This document shows positions 33,225-45,876 of a stretch of 64,000 nt of DNA, piece after piece; the stretch's first letter is position 1; every line of letters starts with the position of its first letter. The notes beneath the pieces are model-generated. The model saw nothing but the letters and a program-made list of their open reading frames with translations. It searched no databases and was not told the origin of the DNA. This DNA is from Ahaetulla prasina (lineage: Eukaryota; Chordata; Lepidosauria; Squamata; Colubridae). The stretch covers positions 74,210,551 to 74,274,550 of the forward strand of contig NC_080546.1 of assembly GCF_028640845.1 (NCBI RefSeq). The letters run 5' to 3'. The position numbers and the translations under genes are program-made.

Positions 33225-33630
33225 TGCATGCTAGTTTACGCAGACAAGATCGCAACAATACACAAGCACACAATAGATTTAAACTTAATGTAAACCGCTT
33301 CAGTCTTAATTGCAGAAAATATGGCTTCTGTAACAGAGTTATTAACACTTAGAACTCACTACCTGACTCTGTGGTCTCTTCCCAAAATCCCCAAAGCTTT
33401 AACCAAAAACTGTCTACTATTGACCTCACCCCATTTCTAAGAGGTCTGTAAGGGGCGTGCATAAGAGCACCAGCATGCCTACCGTTCCTGTCCCAATGTC
33501 CCCTTTGATTGTATCCAATTCGTATAGTTTTTCATGCTTATGCTTATATATATGCTTATATATCGTATAGTTATTTCATGCTTATGCTTATATATACTGT
33601 TGTGTTTGACAAATAAATAAATAAATAAAA
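33225..33630 (+). mobile_element. LINE 3' end with ORF C-terminus
   Basis: The longest copy of the 3' module also seen at 1852, 9493 and 58275. It carries the end of an RT ORF (pattern RFKLNVNRF...FCNRVINT...) and then CTGTCTACTATTGACCTCACC, GGGGCGTGCATAAGAGCACC and an AAATA tail at about 33613-33628. CR1/L2 superclade by inference. Confidence 0.65.
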
Positions 33631-34605
33631 GATAGTGATCTGGATGTTTGTGACATGTAATGTCTGAAGGAACGAAGTACATATTTTTGAGTGACAAACA
33701 GTATCAGAGGGTGAAACATTCAGCAGCGGAAGGTTGTTAGTCCTCCAGTGGCAGTGATAAATCCAGAGGGCAAGCAAAGGATGATCTCCAATCAGATTAT
33801 CAGTTCCCCTGTAATCAAAGACTTCCTAGAGGGCAAACAACCGATGATTCCAGTAGAGATAAGAAAAATCATCAATTCCCCATTAAGGAAAAAAGATAAG
33901 CAAATTCATTCCAGCCACCAATTGGACACAAGAGAGAGACCATATTTGCAATTCCTCCCAACCACTTTTAGATACTGAAATGTGTTTTTCGTGCAAGTAT
34001 TTTGTTAAAAAGAAATCACACTTCGCTTTTTCGTGACATTAACACATCATATTAAATGGTTTGTTTTAACCATTCCAGCCTCATAGAAAAACAAAGTAAT
34101 CAGACAGCGATTAAAATTCTACACTTCTCTCTATAGATGCAACAGTTCAATAGGCCATGGGCTATTCCTTCTAATATATCATTGTCACATAAACAATTTT
34201 CCATTTTTTGGAAGTTTCTATCTCTACTTTCAACAATTGTAATGGACAAATATTCTGCAAGAAGTCAAAATGATAATATTGTTTAAGTATCAACCTGGAT
34301 GTAGTAAATAACAACAACTAGTTAAAAAGTTGTCCTTGTCTTCCTATATATCTACATTTATAAATATCTGAGCATTTTGTGGCTCTATCATATTCTATTT
34401 TCATTTTTAACTGGAAGGAAAGTCCCTACTGCAACATTGGGAGGAGATGTGCGGCATTTTCCCCCCATTTTTACTACAGGAATGTGACTGCACTAACATG
34501 AAAATTGTGAATATAGATACGAAATATTAGTAATCAGGGCAGGGGAAAGAGAGGGGAGGAGAGTGAAATATATCTGTCAGTGGTGTGATACCTTTGCAAA
34601 GGGTC
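33631..34605. other. Intergenic DNA
   Basis: No recognised family. A 76-codon frame at 33748-33978 has an internally repetitive look (repeated PV...D.LEGKQPMI-like pieces) but no known domain. Confidence 0.3.
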
Positions 34606-34910
34606 AGGGCCTACAGATAGTCCTTGACCCCCAAATATTCATCTAGTGACCATTTGAACAAAAAGTGACACTTATGACCATGGTAGCACCACCATGGTCA
34701 CATGATCAAAATTTGGGTATTTGGCAAGTGTCATCTACTTAAGACAGTTGCTGCACCCCGAGATTAAGTGAGTACCAGTCATTTGCAACCTTCCCAGGAG
34801 ACTTCTGACAAACAGGGTCAATAGGGAAGCTGTGTTTGCTTAATGCCAGAGTGATTCACTTAATGATTGTGGTGATTCACTTGATGACAACAGCAAAAGA
34901 ACTTGTAAAA

Positions 34911-35356
34911 GGGACCGCCTACTGCCGGCTTCTATCTCCCATCGTCCGGTACGCTCCCACAGAGAGGGACTCCTCAGGGTGCCGTCAGCCAAACAGTGTC
35001 GACTGGCGGCCCTCAGGGGGAGGGCCTTCTCTGTGGGAGCTCCGACCCTGTGGAACGAACTTCCCCTCAGACTTCGACAATTACCTGACCTTAGGACCTT
35101 TCGCCGCGAACTTAAAACTTATTTATTTCGTATGGCTGGACTAGCCTGATTTTTATTTTTATTGGATGGGTTTTTTAAAATTTTATTTTATGGGGGAGTA
35201 TGTTTTTTTAACATTTTTGGGCATTTGAATTAGTTTTTTAAGGGATGTTTTTAATTACTGTGTGTATTTATATTTTATCTGCCTGTTCACCGCCCTGAGT
35301 CCTTCGGGAGAAGGGCGGTATACAAATTAAAATATTATTATTATTATTATTATTAA
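34911..35356 (+). mobile_element. L2 LINE 3' fragment
   Basis: Covers the ORF2 C-terminus (GTAYCRLLSP-like through NELP) and 3' UTR with CACCGCCCTGAGTCCTTCGG. It ends in an (ATT)n tail at about 35333-35355. Confidence 0.85.
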
Positions 35357-35765
35357 AATTGGGTGTGATTCACTTAACAACTTAGCAATGTTTCAATCCC
35401 AGCTGTCGCTGTAAGTCTGAACTTGAAACCTAACTAGGGTCAACTGTGGTTAGCAATTGGGTAAGGAATACTTGAAAATTCTGGGTTGCTAGCTATACTG
35501 GAATGCCCCAGCAATGCCCCAAAAGAAAGCTATGGCAAACCAACTTTTATATTGATGCCAGTTGCGTAAAAAGGTACACTCAGTTGTTTAGCTGGTCACA
35601 CGGTTGTTAAGTGAAACTGGTGCCCCCATCAACTTTGCTTGTTAGAAGTTTGCAAAAGTTGATCACATGACCCGGAGAACTTGCAACCGTCATAAATATG
35701 AGCCACTTGCCAAGAGTCTGAATTTTGATCACATGACCATGGGAATGCTACAACCCTCATAAGTG

Positions 35766-36293
35766 GGTTACCACTGGCTACCTGTGGCCTTCCGGGTGCG
35801 CTTCAAGGTCTTGGTGACCACCTTTAAAGCGCTCCATGGCATTGGGCCGGGATATTTACGGGACCGCCTACTGCTACCGAATACCTCTCACCGACCCGTG
35901 CGCTCTCACAGAGAGGGTCTCCTCAGGGTGCCATCAGCGAGGCAATGTCGTCTGGCGACGCCCAGGGGAAGGGCCTTCTCTGTGGGGGCTCCCACCCTTT
36001 GGAACGAACTACCCCCCGGACTCCGTCAGCTTCCGGACCTTCGGACCTTCCGCCGCGGGCTTAAAACATACTTATTTAATTGTGCAGGACTGAGCTAGAT
36101 TTTAAATTTATGGGTTTTAATTGGGTTTTATTTGTATATTTTAATTAACGGGCTTTAAAATAAGTTTTTTAATTGTTTTTATTCTGTATTTATGTGTTTT
36201 TAAGTGCCTGTGAACCGCCCTGAGTCCTTCGGGAGATAGGGCGGTATATAAATAAGATTAAATAAATAAATAAAATAAATAAATAAATAAATA
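35766..36293 (+). mobile_element. L2 LINE 3' fragment
   Basis: A 111-codon open frame encodes the L2 C-terminal region (HWLPVAFRVRFKVLVTTFKALHG, GAPTLWNELPPGLRQLPDLR, end LKTYLFNCAGLS). The 3' UTR follows with GAACCGCCCTGAGTCCTTCG and an AAATA tail. A short ATAAGTG repeat at both junctions (about 35759-35765 and 36290-36296) looks like its target duplication. Confidence 0.87.
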
Positions 36294-36374
36294 AGTGTGA
36301 AAAATGGTCATAATAAATGGTTGTAATTTCAAATGGTCACTAAATGAGCAGTTGTAGGTTGAGGACTACCTGTA

Positions 36375-37550
36375 CAGTTTGTTAAAATAATAGGGGAAAG
36401 ACAACCTATAGATACTTGAAAACTACAATTCCCCCAAGATAGAGAATTGAGTTGTGTAGGCACTAAAGAAGAACATAATTAAAAACAATGGGATAAATTT
36501 ATAAAATGGTTTATCCAAAATGATTTTTTTTAAAAAAAGGTTAAATTAATTAGTTTCCAATTTTTCAGGAAAACCGCAATGATATTAATTATTTAAACAA
36601 GCTAGACTATAGAAAAGTAGCCAATAGAATCTTGAATTTAGCAACTCTACTTGGCTCAATAACTTTAAACTGTCTACAATCCCAGCAGAGCAGTCTTAGA
36701 AACCACAATGACAGTGAGCTCCGTAAATGCTAGTTATTACAAGGGCAATATTTTTCTGTGATTGTGTCAGTGAGTTCCTATCTCTTGAGACAAAGCTCCA
36801 TTTGGCATCAAAATATATCTGCTACATCCAATGCTGAGTGTTATTCTGGAGGGAAAAAAAGCTTTCAGCAAACTGAATATAACCCAAGAGTGGTTTGAAG
36901 TAGACTAGGTATCCTGCTTCTCTTCCTAGTTGCTTCTTTTGCAAGCGTTCAGGATATTTGTAACTATAAAAAAAGTCAGTTTGGATAAATTAATGTGACA
37001 AAATATAAATATACAGTGAGTAAACATACAGTTTACAATTTTTCATGCATGTAAAATTTAGTTGATTGCATATAGTTTAATAACTCCATTCTACTTCTCA
37101 GATAATACAGACCATTTATTTTATGTGCTTTAAGGATGGGTAATATAGGATTTTCAAAAAACAGATTCTGTGGGCCATTACTATTTCTGATATCCTTAAC
37201 CTGTTGTTCCCATTGTTAAAATATTGCTGCTAGAACCATTGCTATAGTTTTGAGAGGGTTAAACATTATTCTGGCCATAAGAAAGGCCCATGATCAGCTG
37301 ATTACTGTCATCACTGACTCAGAACAAGCATAGCTATGCTTATTTGGGTGTTATGGAGAAGTAGGGCTGAATATCATAAGCGTATTTACAGTATGTCACT
37401 GAGCCACAAAACCCTTGATGAGCATCAGAAGCAGTTTCCTATAATTGTTAAATAAGACTAATGATAAAATAATGCAATGTGGCATACAGAGTTAACTCAA
37501 TGTATATCATAAGGGGTCAAGAAAATGGTTTGGAAAATAGTTTCATGAGA
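36375..37550. other. Intergenic DNA
   Basis: No repeat or gene recognised. Confidence 0.35.
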
Positions 37551-37558
37551 GGGTCAAA

Positions 37559-37835
37559 GTCCAGTGGTGGGATTAAATTTTTTTAACTACCAATACTGTG
37601 GGTGTGGCTTGGTGGGCGTGGCAGGAGAAGGATACTATAAAATCTCCATTCCCACCCCACTCCAGGGGAAGGATACTGTAAAATCCCCATTTCTTCCCAA
37701 TCAGCTGGGATTCGGGAGGCAGAGAATGGATGGGGGAGGGGCCAGTCAGAATTTTTACTACCGGTTCTCCAAACTACTCAAAATTTCTGCTACTGATTCT
37801 TCAGAACTGGTCAGAACCTGATGAAACCCACCTCT
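37559..37835. mobile_element. hAT-type MITE (family A)
   Basis: The family A ends CCAGTGGTGGGATTA and GAAACCCACCTCT are present. An 8-bp duplication, GGGTCAAA, lies at 37551-37558 and 37836-37843. The interior matches the copy at 20268-20573. Confidence 0.85.
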
Positions 37836-37843
37836 GGGTCAAA

Positions 37844-37919
37844 CTATTTTCCAAAGCACCAAACAGCAAGAAAAGAAACAATGGTTGGAAACTAATCAAG
37901 GCGAAAAGCAACCTAGAAC
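37844..37919 (+). repeat. CR1 scrap
   Basis: Encodes LFSKAPNSKKRNNGWKLIKAKSNLEL, a short piece of the CR1 C-terminal region, wedged between the hAT and the PLE. Confidence 0.6.
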
Positions 37920-38705
37920 TAATAAACAAAGCAACGTTGTCCTTCCATATGTTGCAGGTATATTGGAGAAACTCAGGAGCATCTTCAACCAACATAACAT
38001 AGGTGCACACTTCAAATCCAAGAATACACTAAGACAAAAGCTTGTCCACCCCAATGATAAAACACCCAGACCGAAACTGAGCAATGTGGTATATGCAGTA
38101 CAATGCAGTGAGCCATGTGCAGATCTATACATTGGGGGGGAAAACAACCACTTCATAAGCGCATGGCACAACATAGGAAAACAAACACATCAGGACTATA
38201 TTCAGCAGTCCATCTGCATTTAAAAGACAAAGGCCACTCTTTTGAAGACAACAAAGTCCATATTTTGGACAGAGGGGATTACTGATTTGAAAGAGAAGTT
38301 AAAGAGGGATCATCAATGTCAAAATTGAACAGCCCTCTCTCAACAGAGGGGGGGGATATGATATCATCTATCTCCAATCTACAACACAGTCCTTTCAACA
38401 GTTCCAAGAAGGCACCACTTTGCACTACTCAGGTGACCCTGATGACACAGATAAACCTCCAGGTGGCCTTAACGACCCTGTCCTGTCCCACTCCTCCGCT
38501 GACAAACCCGCTAAAAGAATGTAAATGTCCAGCTGTCTGCAAGGATTGTAAATCCTTCCATTTCCCACTATCCAGTCAGACCTGAAGAAGCTTCTTGGAT
38601 GAAAAGTGAAATGTCTACAAAAAAGAAAACCCAGAAAGTTCAGTTGCCTCTTGAAAAAAACACCTTTGGGATAACCATAAGTTGGATGACTGAGAATCTC
38701 CATAG
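37920..38705 (+). mobile_element. Penelope-like element, 3' part with GIY-YIG domain
   Basis: The conceptual product has VLPYVAGILEKL, NTLRQKLVHPNDKTPR and the GIY-YIG-type core VVYAVQCSEPCADLYIG. The GIY-YIG endonuclease is the C-terminal domain of canonical PLEs. After frame breaks come LDRGDY and NSPLSTEGG, then a 3' UTR ending TTGGATGACTGAGAATCTCC. A hammerhead-like motif (38582-38615) sits in the 3' UTR. The copy is 5'-truncated and the frame is broken. Confidence 0.75.
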
Positions 38706-38743
38706 AAGCCTGAAATAATATTAGATTTAGACTACTTCCCTCG

Positions 38744-38797
38744 TGTGTGTGTGTGTATGTATGTATGTATGTATGTATGTATGTATGTATGTGTATG

Positions 38798-38842
<45 letters not shown>
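38744..38842. repeat. (TG)n(TGTA)n(TG)n microsatellite
   Basis: A compound tract: TG run, about nine TGTA units, TATATATA, and about fifteen TG units. Confidence 0.95.
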
Positions 38843-39608
<766 letters not shown>

Positions 39609-39631
39609 TCTATGTGTAAGTGTATTTCTTT

Positions 39632-39700
39632 CTATCTATCTATCATTTATCTATCTATCATCTAGAAAGAGAGAGAGGAAGGGAGAGAGGGAGGGAGGGA
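39632..39700. repeat. (TCTA)n and GA-rich tracts
   Basis: TCTATCTATCTATC units are followed by GAGAGAGGAAGGGAGAGAGG-type purine repeats. Confidence 0.85.
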
Positions 39701-40400
39701 GGATGACCCATCCTAAGCAACTCTGGTTTTACAACATATATGTTCTGTGTGCATGTCTATCTGTGTATAGAATCAAGAGGAAGGATATTATTTAAAAGTG
39801 TGGCAGACACCATGGTGCCAATGGGAATAGCATTGCTAATACCCAGAACAAATGCAAGATTCACATTAGCGTTCAATATATGTCTCTTGAGAATTAAATC
39901 TTAGTAAACAGCATGGGACTTATTTCTACAAAGCTATGCAGAAGTGCAGCCTCAAATACTTTTTTATTTGCACTTCAGGCAAAATCCTCAGTTTAGTTTT
40001 AAGTCAAGGATAAAAATCCATAACAATTGTATGCCTCATATAGCTTCAGCATTAAAGGAGAGAGAGGGAAACCTCCATAGAAATTTCAGCAGCGGGTTTA
40101 TAGCCCATGTAAATGATTTGATGTTGAATACAGGAAAAAGGAGTATAGATTTTTCAAATATTTTCTCTTATGTTTTTTAATGGCAATGTACTTTCAGCAC
40201 ATTGAAAGTACTGTTTCCTTTAGAAGGAAACAAATATTATGTAACATAGTAACAAAAGCCTGTATGGAAGAATATATTTGTTCTGTCTGCGTTTTTTGCT
40301 ACATACAGTCCAACCATTGTATACACTAATCATCTTTTTAACTATTCCAGTTCTCTGGAAGACATTACAGCATGTATCATGTCTAAATTTTAATTTCCCC
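39701..40400. other. Intergenic DNA
   Basis: Nothing recognised. Confidence 0.35.
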
Positions 40401-40403
40401 TTA

Positions 40404-40675
40404 ATAGAATAGATTAGAATAGAATAGAACAGAACAGAACAGAATTCTTTATTGGCCAAGTGTGATTGGACACACAAGGAATTTGCCTTGGTGCATATGC
40501 TCTCAGTGTACATAAAAGAAAAGATACGTTCATCAAGAATCATAAGGTACAACACTTAATGATAGTTATAGGGTACAAATAAGCAATCAGGAAACAATCA
40601 ATATCAATATAAATTATAAGGATACAAACAACAAAGTTACGTCATACAGTTACTATCGGTAAATAGTCCCACACA
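40404..40675 (-). mobile_element. Snake1 3' fragment
   Basis: An imperfect AGAAT/AGAAC tail at 40404-40445 is followed by the antisense Snake1 3' UTR (TTATTGGCCAAGTGTGATTG, CTCAGTGTACATAAAAG, AACTATCATTAAGTG complement). Confidence 0.88.
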
Positions 40676-41725
40676 CACATATTTCTTATCCTTTAACAAT
40701 TCTTCATTTTCTTTTTCCTAATTTCGATATTCTGCTCTTTATTACCACAGTCAATCCTCAATGGAAAGCATGAGCTGAATATGAATTGCTTGATAAACAG
40801 GGAATAGTAAATATTTTATAAAAGCAGTGAAATTCAACAGAATGCCTTATTTATAATTTAAGAAAATTATTCCTATCAAGAGTTTGGCGCAAACCAATTC
40901 CCTTTTTACTTTTCTTCTTAACTTGCAATACCTTTATGTCATGACATAGAACAATTACTGCTTCTATTATCTCCATCATCTACTTTTCATTGACTTTTTG
41001 CAGCTGTTTAGAAGTTAAGATGCTTACTGATAACTTTATTGAGCAGCGATGCATAAAAACTATTGATGAATGAGATGGGAATTTTAAAATACAAAAATGC
41101 ATTTCTGTCACATTTTTTATAAGAAACTGTTCTCATTGAGGATAGGTTTAGACATGAATGTCCATCACTTAATGTATCTACATGACAGCTGGCAATGAAA
41201 GAGGAGAACTAAATATTGAGAAAGCATTGTGACCCATCAGGGCAGTTCTGTCTATAAGGAGTAATTCACATATTCACTAGGTAATACTGCAGTCATGGCT
41301 ATCTCAGGGGGAAGTGAGCAAAGGACAAAACATGAGTGATGACTTCTGCATGCAGATACTATATGTACTTTGATCAGAAATTGGGATTTAATTATGTAAT
41401 TCTGGCATTTGTGTATTGGTCAATGCATGCACGTCACTTTAGTGTGATCATAACTTTGTCGCAACCATGGTTGAATGTTATCATTAAGTCATTGGACATC
41501 TATTTTAAAAAAAAAGCCAGAGAGTCATGGAAAAGGGTGGTAGACAAATGAATTTTTTTAGCAAAATAATTCCTCTGTGCTATTATAACGTATCATAATA
41601 CTTTTGTCTCCTGATGAAGTGCAAGTATTCATCTGTACTGTCACAGTATAGCTAAGATTCTAGGTACATTGGAATCAAGTTTACTACAATTAAGAAACCA
41701 TCGTGTTGTAAGCTGCTCAGAACAT
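40676..41725. other. Intergenic DNA
   Basis: Nothing recognised. Confidence 0.35.
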
Positions 41726-42000
41726 GGGTGGGATTCAAAAATTTTAGCAACGAGTTCTCTGCCCGGTTGCTGGGTGGGTATGGCCATGGTGGGTAAGAGG
41801 GCAAAAATGGGACTGTTTCCAGACTTCTGCTAGGCCCATTTTTTTCCTAGACTCCGGAGGCTTTACTCAAGCCTCCTGGATGGCGAAAACGGCCTGCCCT
41901 GGGCTCTGGAGGCCCTCCGGAGGCCAGAAACAGCCTGTTTCCAGACTTCCAGTATTTCTGGTAGGCCTTTTTTTTTGGCCTCCCAGAGCTTGCATTTATA
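41726..42000. repeat. hAT-like non-autonomous fragment
   Basis: The start GGGTGGGATTCAAAAATTTT resembles the family A hAT end. The GGTTGCTGGGTGGGTATGGCC and GGCCCTCCGGAGGCCAGAAA blocks are GC-rich and inverted-repeat-like. No right terminus was found. Confidence 0.4.
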
Positions 42001-42251
42001 AAGTGAAGGGGAGTGATCTCTACAACCCATGAAATTGCTCCATTGGCAAATGTGATTGATGATACACCCTGGGGGGGGGGAGGGGGAAAACAGAGTCATG
42101 ATTAGGGCCGTAAATTACGTGGGGTCAGAATTGGCTTCATTTGGGTAGGTGCCAACATGGACCTCCTAATAAATAGCTGGATTTCTTTTGAAGCTTGGCT
42201 CAAGGGTCATGATTTAATGAGGGCATTTTGTCGGAACCCTGACACCAAGAC

Positions 42252-42439
42252 TGTTAAGTTTGGGTATTGACGAGGCAGGAGACCAGGTTAGTGACAACAG
42301 CTCTTTAATATAGTGTGACCCAGCAAAACTCTGGAGAAAAACCTCTCCTTATATACACTTCAGCCAGAGGCTGTATCCAATCAGAAGCGAGATACTTCCC
42401 GCCTAAAACTCCCGCCAAAACTAACAGTAATACATTACA
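42252..42439 (-). repeat. 3' LTR of Gypsy element 2
   Basis: 188 bp, TGTAATGTATTACTG to CCCAAACTTAACA on the minus strand. Identical by eye to the 5' LTR. A TATA-like GTGTATATAAGG is present in the sense orientation. Confidence 0.95.
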
Positions 42440-43039
42440 CTCCTCCCCTCCCAGAAGGCACTTTGCCAATATTTGCATATTACTTCTCTACGTAGTCCCG
42501 CAGGTACGTGGGGCGTCTCCTGACTCTCCCGGACCTGCGCAGTTCACTTTCTGGAGTTGAGTCGAGCTTGCCGGAGGGGCTTTTCGTTCCTCTGAGCTCC
42601 TCCTCCCGGCCATCCGGCCCTGGATTATTGCCGGCTCGGACCTGCTGTCCTCTAGAGGGACCGGAGGGTGTCGCTGGACCTCGCCTGACTCAGATAAGTC
42701 TCTGTTTGGTTCTACGCTTTCTGTTTGTTCTCGGCTCCAGTCAGCTGTGGGGTTAATTAAATCATAGTCAGGGCTGGTCTCGCCTAATTCTGCCTTATCG
42801 CTCAATCTGTTCTTAATTGATCTATGTGGCGCCCAAACTCTGCCATCGTCTATTTCCACTAGATAAGATTTGGGGCCCGTTTGTCTATGACTATCCCCTC
42901 TTCCAGCTTGGGCCGTCGCTGTAATTATGTGCCCACACTGAGTCTCCTATGTTTAATTCCCGGATTCTATCTGGTTTTGTTTTGAACCCGTCCTGCACGT
43001 AGTTGGTGTAGCCGGTCTAGCGGGCACCGTAGCTTCCGC

Positions 43040-43575
43040 CCATTAATAGCTCGGCTGGGCTGCGGCCGGTGGCCACACAGGGGTCCTGTGTTGGACGGTT
43101 AGAATCGTCGATTTGTGCCTGCCAATCGCCGGGCCGCTTCGTGATAGGGCTTCTTTGGCACTCCGAGCAAAGCGTTCAGCAGGGCCGTTCGACGCAGGGT
43201 GGAGCGGCGCTGAGAGGGCTTGTCGGATGCCCTCTTCAGCCAGGTACGCTTCAAATAATGCTGCGGTGAACTGTGGGCCGTTATCGGACACGAGGTGTCC
43301 GTAGCCCGTGCGTGGCGAAAAGGTGTTTTAGTGCTGCAATGACAGCTCCCGGTTGTGGATTTCATTAGATGATCTCCAGCCATTTGGAGAATGCATCCAC
43401 CACAATTAGAAATGTTTGGCCGTGGAAGGGCGGCAAAATCAATGTGTATGCGGGACCAAGGGCCTTGGGGTTTCTCCCACTCCAACACTGGGGCCGTGGG
43501 TGGTAGTGGTCTGGATTCCTGACATACCTGGCATCGGCCAACCCTGTCACTGATTTCCTGTCCATTAGGGGCCAC
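43040..43575 (-). pseudogene. Gypsy element 2 integrase
   Basis: Overlapping frames show the zinc-binding tail RCQVCQESRPLPP, the core PWSRIHIDFA, FLIVVDAFSKWLE and SDNGPQFTAALFEAYLAEEGI (43230-43300), and HPASNGPAERFARSAKEAL. These supply the D,D-E acidic residues of a retroviral-type integrase. The pieces lie in different registers, so the gene is broken. Confidence 0.82.
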
Positions 43576-44099
43576 CAGACATAGCTCCTGGCTAGCCCTT
43601 CATCCTTACAATTCCTGGGTGACCCTCATGCAGGAGTTCCAGGACTTTTTCTCAGCTTCTCTGGAACTACCACCCTATCCCCCAGAGCAGGCACCCCTTG
43701 CACAGACAATTCCCTTTTCTTTACAAATTCTCTAAAGCGGTCGCCGGCAGTGGGCCATCCCTTTGAACCCAACTGATTACAGTTCTTAAAACAACGTCCC
43801 GGTAGGAGGCCGAGCCACTTCCTGCGATGTGACTGGCCCAGAGTCCCAAGAGTCAATTAGTAGAACGGGTGTGCCCGGAGTAGGGTCCTCGATTTCCCGG
43901 CAATGGGCATCTGCTCAATGCGTCCGCATGCCCCAGCTCTTTCCAGGTCGATGCTGCAGTTTGTAAGAGTAGCGGCCAAAAAATAGTCCATCTGGTCAGT
44001 CGGGCGATAGTGCCACTGGCGTTGGGCGGTCGCCAGCCAGTAATCCCAATAGTGGTCTGTGGTCAGTGATAATTTCAAAGTCTCTCCCAAAAACGTATT

Positions 44100-45041
44100 C
44101 GTGAAATTTTTTCACCCCTGACACTATTGCGAGAGCCTCCCTATCTAGCTGGCTGTAATTCCTCTCAGCCGGGACATCGTTCGTGAATAGAACGCTATAG
44201 GGCTTCAGTGCCGTTTGGGAGTCTGTGGCTAAGTACCGCTCCTACTCCATAGGGGACGCATCACAAACCAATACTAACGGCAGTCTGTTGTTGTATTGTA
44301 TTAACAGGCTATCGCTTGATAGCAAACTTTTTACTGCCTCAAATGCCCTATTCTCTGACTTCCCCCACGACCAAGCAGTGTTTTTTCCAAGCAATTTATG
44401 CAGCGGTTCAGCAACGGTTGCCTTGTCTTTTAAAAACACGGCGTAAAAGTTTACCAGACCCAGGAAAGCCTGGAGTTCTGTCTTGTTTTTGGGTGCTGGG
44501 GCTCTCTTTATCGCCTTGACTTTGCTCTCAGTGGGGTGAATCCCTTTTTTGTCTATTCTATAGCCCAAAATTCATCAGATTCGACCCCTATCTGACACTT
44601 GCTTGCTTTGACTTTTAATCCTGCCGACCTAAAAATGGCCAAAACTTTCCTTAATCGCTTCCCAGTTCTCTTAAATCTTCCCTGATACCAACACATCATC
44701 GAAATAGGTACGACTCGGTAACCCTTGTAGGAGCCGCTCCATCAAATTTTGAATAGCCCGGGCCACACTCACCCGAACTGTAACCGGTGCACTTAAAGGC
44801 ACCCGTGGGTTACAATGGTCTGGGCTTCAGCTGTGCTAGCATGTACGGGTAGCTGTTGGTACGCTTGTGCCAAGTCTAATTTGGCGAAAACTTGTCCGTG
44901 CCCTAGTGAGTGCAATAAGTGTTGCACTACTGGAACTGGGTAGGCGCTCTTTTGCAATGCTTTGTTCAAGGTAGCCTTGTAATCAGCGCAAATTCTTATG
45001 GACCCGTCTGGTTTTATAGGGTGACGATTGGCGTCTCCCAT
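44100..45041 (-). pseudogene. Gypsy element 2 reverse transcriptase and RNase H start
   Basis: RT motifs in order: RICADYKATLNKALQ, FAKLDLAQAYQQLPV (frame 44793-45041), the catalytic YFDDVLVSG read on the minus strand at about 44685-44711 in another register, then YRIDKKGIHPTESKVKAI and FLGLVNFYAVFLKD. The RNase H begins with LVLVCDASP (44242-44568). At least two frameshifts and gaps separate the blocks. Role as in other Gypsy elements: copying the element RNA. Confidence 0.82.
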
Positions 45042-45231
45042 TTGGCATGGTCAACTGGCACTAGTATCCCTGGCTGACTAATTTATCTAACTCTTTGTCG
45101 ATTTTAGGTTTGAGTGCAAAGGAACCCTCCTTGCCTTTAACCTAATGGGAGCTATTTGGGGTCTAAATTGAAGGAGATAGGGGTCCCTTGTACTTGCCTA
45201 AACGGTCCTCGAATACGTGCGAATTCCTCCA

Positions 45232-45876
45232 TTAGGGCGTTTTGCAGGTTGCATCCGTCCGTGGACGCCAGTCACCCCATTCCCAACGCCTGAACCAGTC
45301 TAGCCCCAGCAAGCTTGGCAAGGTTCCCTCGACTAACGTGATGGGCAGGGTCTTTTCGTATGTCCCGTACTTGACCTCGACGGTCGTTGTCCCTCGAACA
45401 GGGATGCGGTTGCCCTGGTAATCCTGCACCCGGAGCCGTTGTTTCTGTAGCTTGCGCTTTGCGATGTGCGGCAAGGCTTTCACAAAAGTGTCCCAGGACA
45501 TGATTGTGATAGCTGATCCTGTGTCTACTTCCAGTCGGCACGGTACGCCTTCAATTGTCGGGTTTGTGAAGATCTTTTCTTCGATGCGGTAGCTGCGTGG
45601 TCTATGGTAACAGTCATTCGGTTTGACTTCGCTCTTTCTTTTCCTGGCTCGCGGGTCGCCTCGCCGATCTCGCGCTCTGATTGGCTGGTTTGAAATTTCG
45701 GGAATGTGGGGTTTGCATCTCTGACTCAGAGCCGCTCTGATTGGCTGGTTTGAAATTTCGGGAAGGTTGGGGTGCTCGGCAGACTTGAGCCAGGTGCCCT
45801 TCCTTTCACACCGCCGCAAATGGCGCCCCTCACCTTCCACCTTTGCCGCTGATGTCGCCCCCCGCAACTTCCGCAT
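45232..45876 (-). pseudogene. Gypsy element 2 protease region (214 codons open)
   Basis: The frame begins with a charged gag-derived spacer that contains a tandem 45-bp duplication (HPNLPEISNQPIRA and KPHIPEISNQPIRA). The aspartic protease follows with IEGVPCRLEVDTGSAITIMS (catalytic DTGS at about residues 118-121) and the C-terminal SLLGLDWF. It processes the Gag-Pol polyprotein in functional relatives. Confidence 0.82.

Larger units (their letters stand above)
34612..36374. mobile_element. Mariner-like DNA transposon (family C) holding two L2 insertions
   Basis: The ends are TACAGATAGTCCTTGAC and GAGGACTACCTGTA in inverted orientation with TA flanks. The left and right halves repeat the same motifs in opposite orientation (CACATGATCAAAATTTGGG left, TTTTGATCACATGACC right), so it has long terminal inverted repeats. 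Two L2 pieces (34911-35356 and 35766-36293) interrupt it. Removing them leaves roughly 0.8 kb. No transposase reading frame is seen. Confidence 0.72.

Noticed and set aside
42000..42246. LTR-like sequence left of Gypsy element 2 (GTCGGAACCCTGACACC)
   Set aside because: No terminal pair or target duplication could be read around it, so an LTR call is unsupported.
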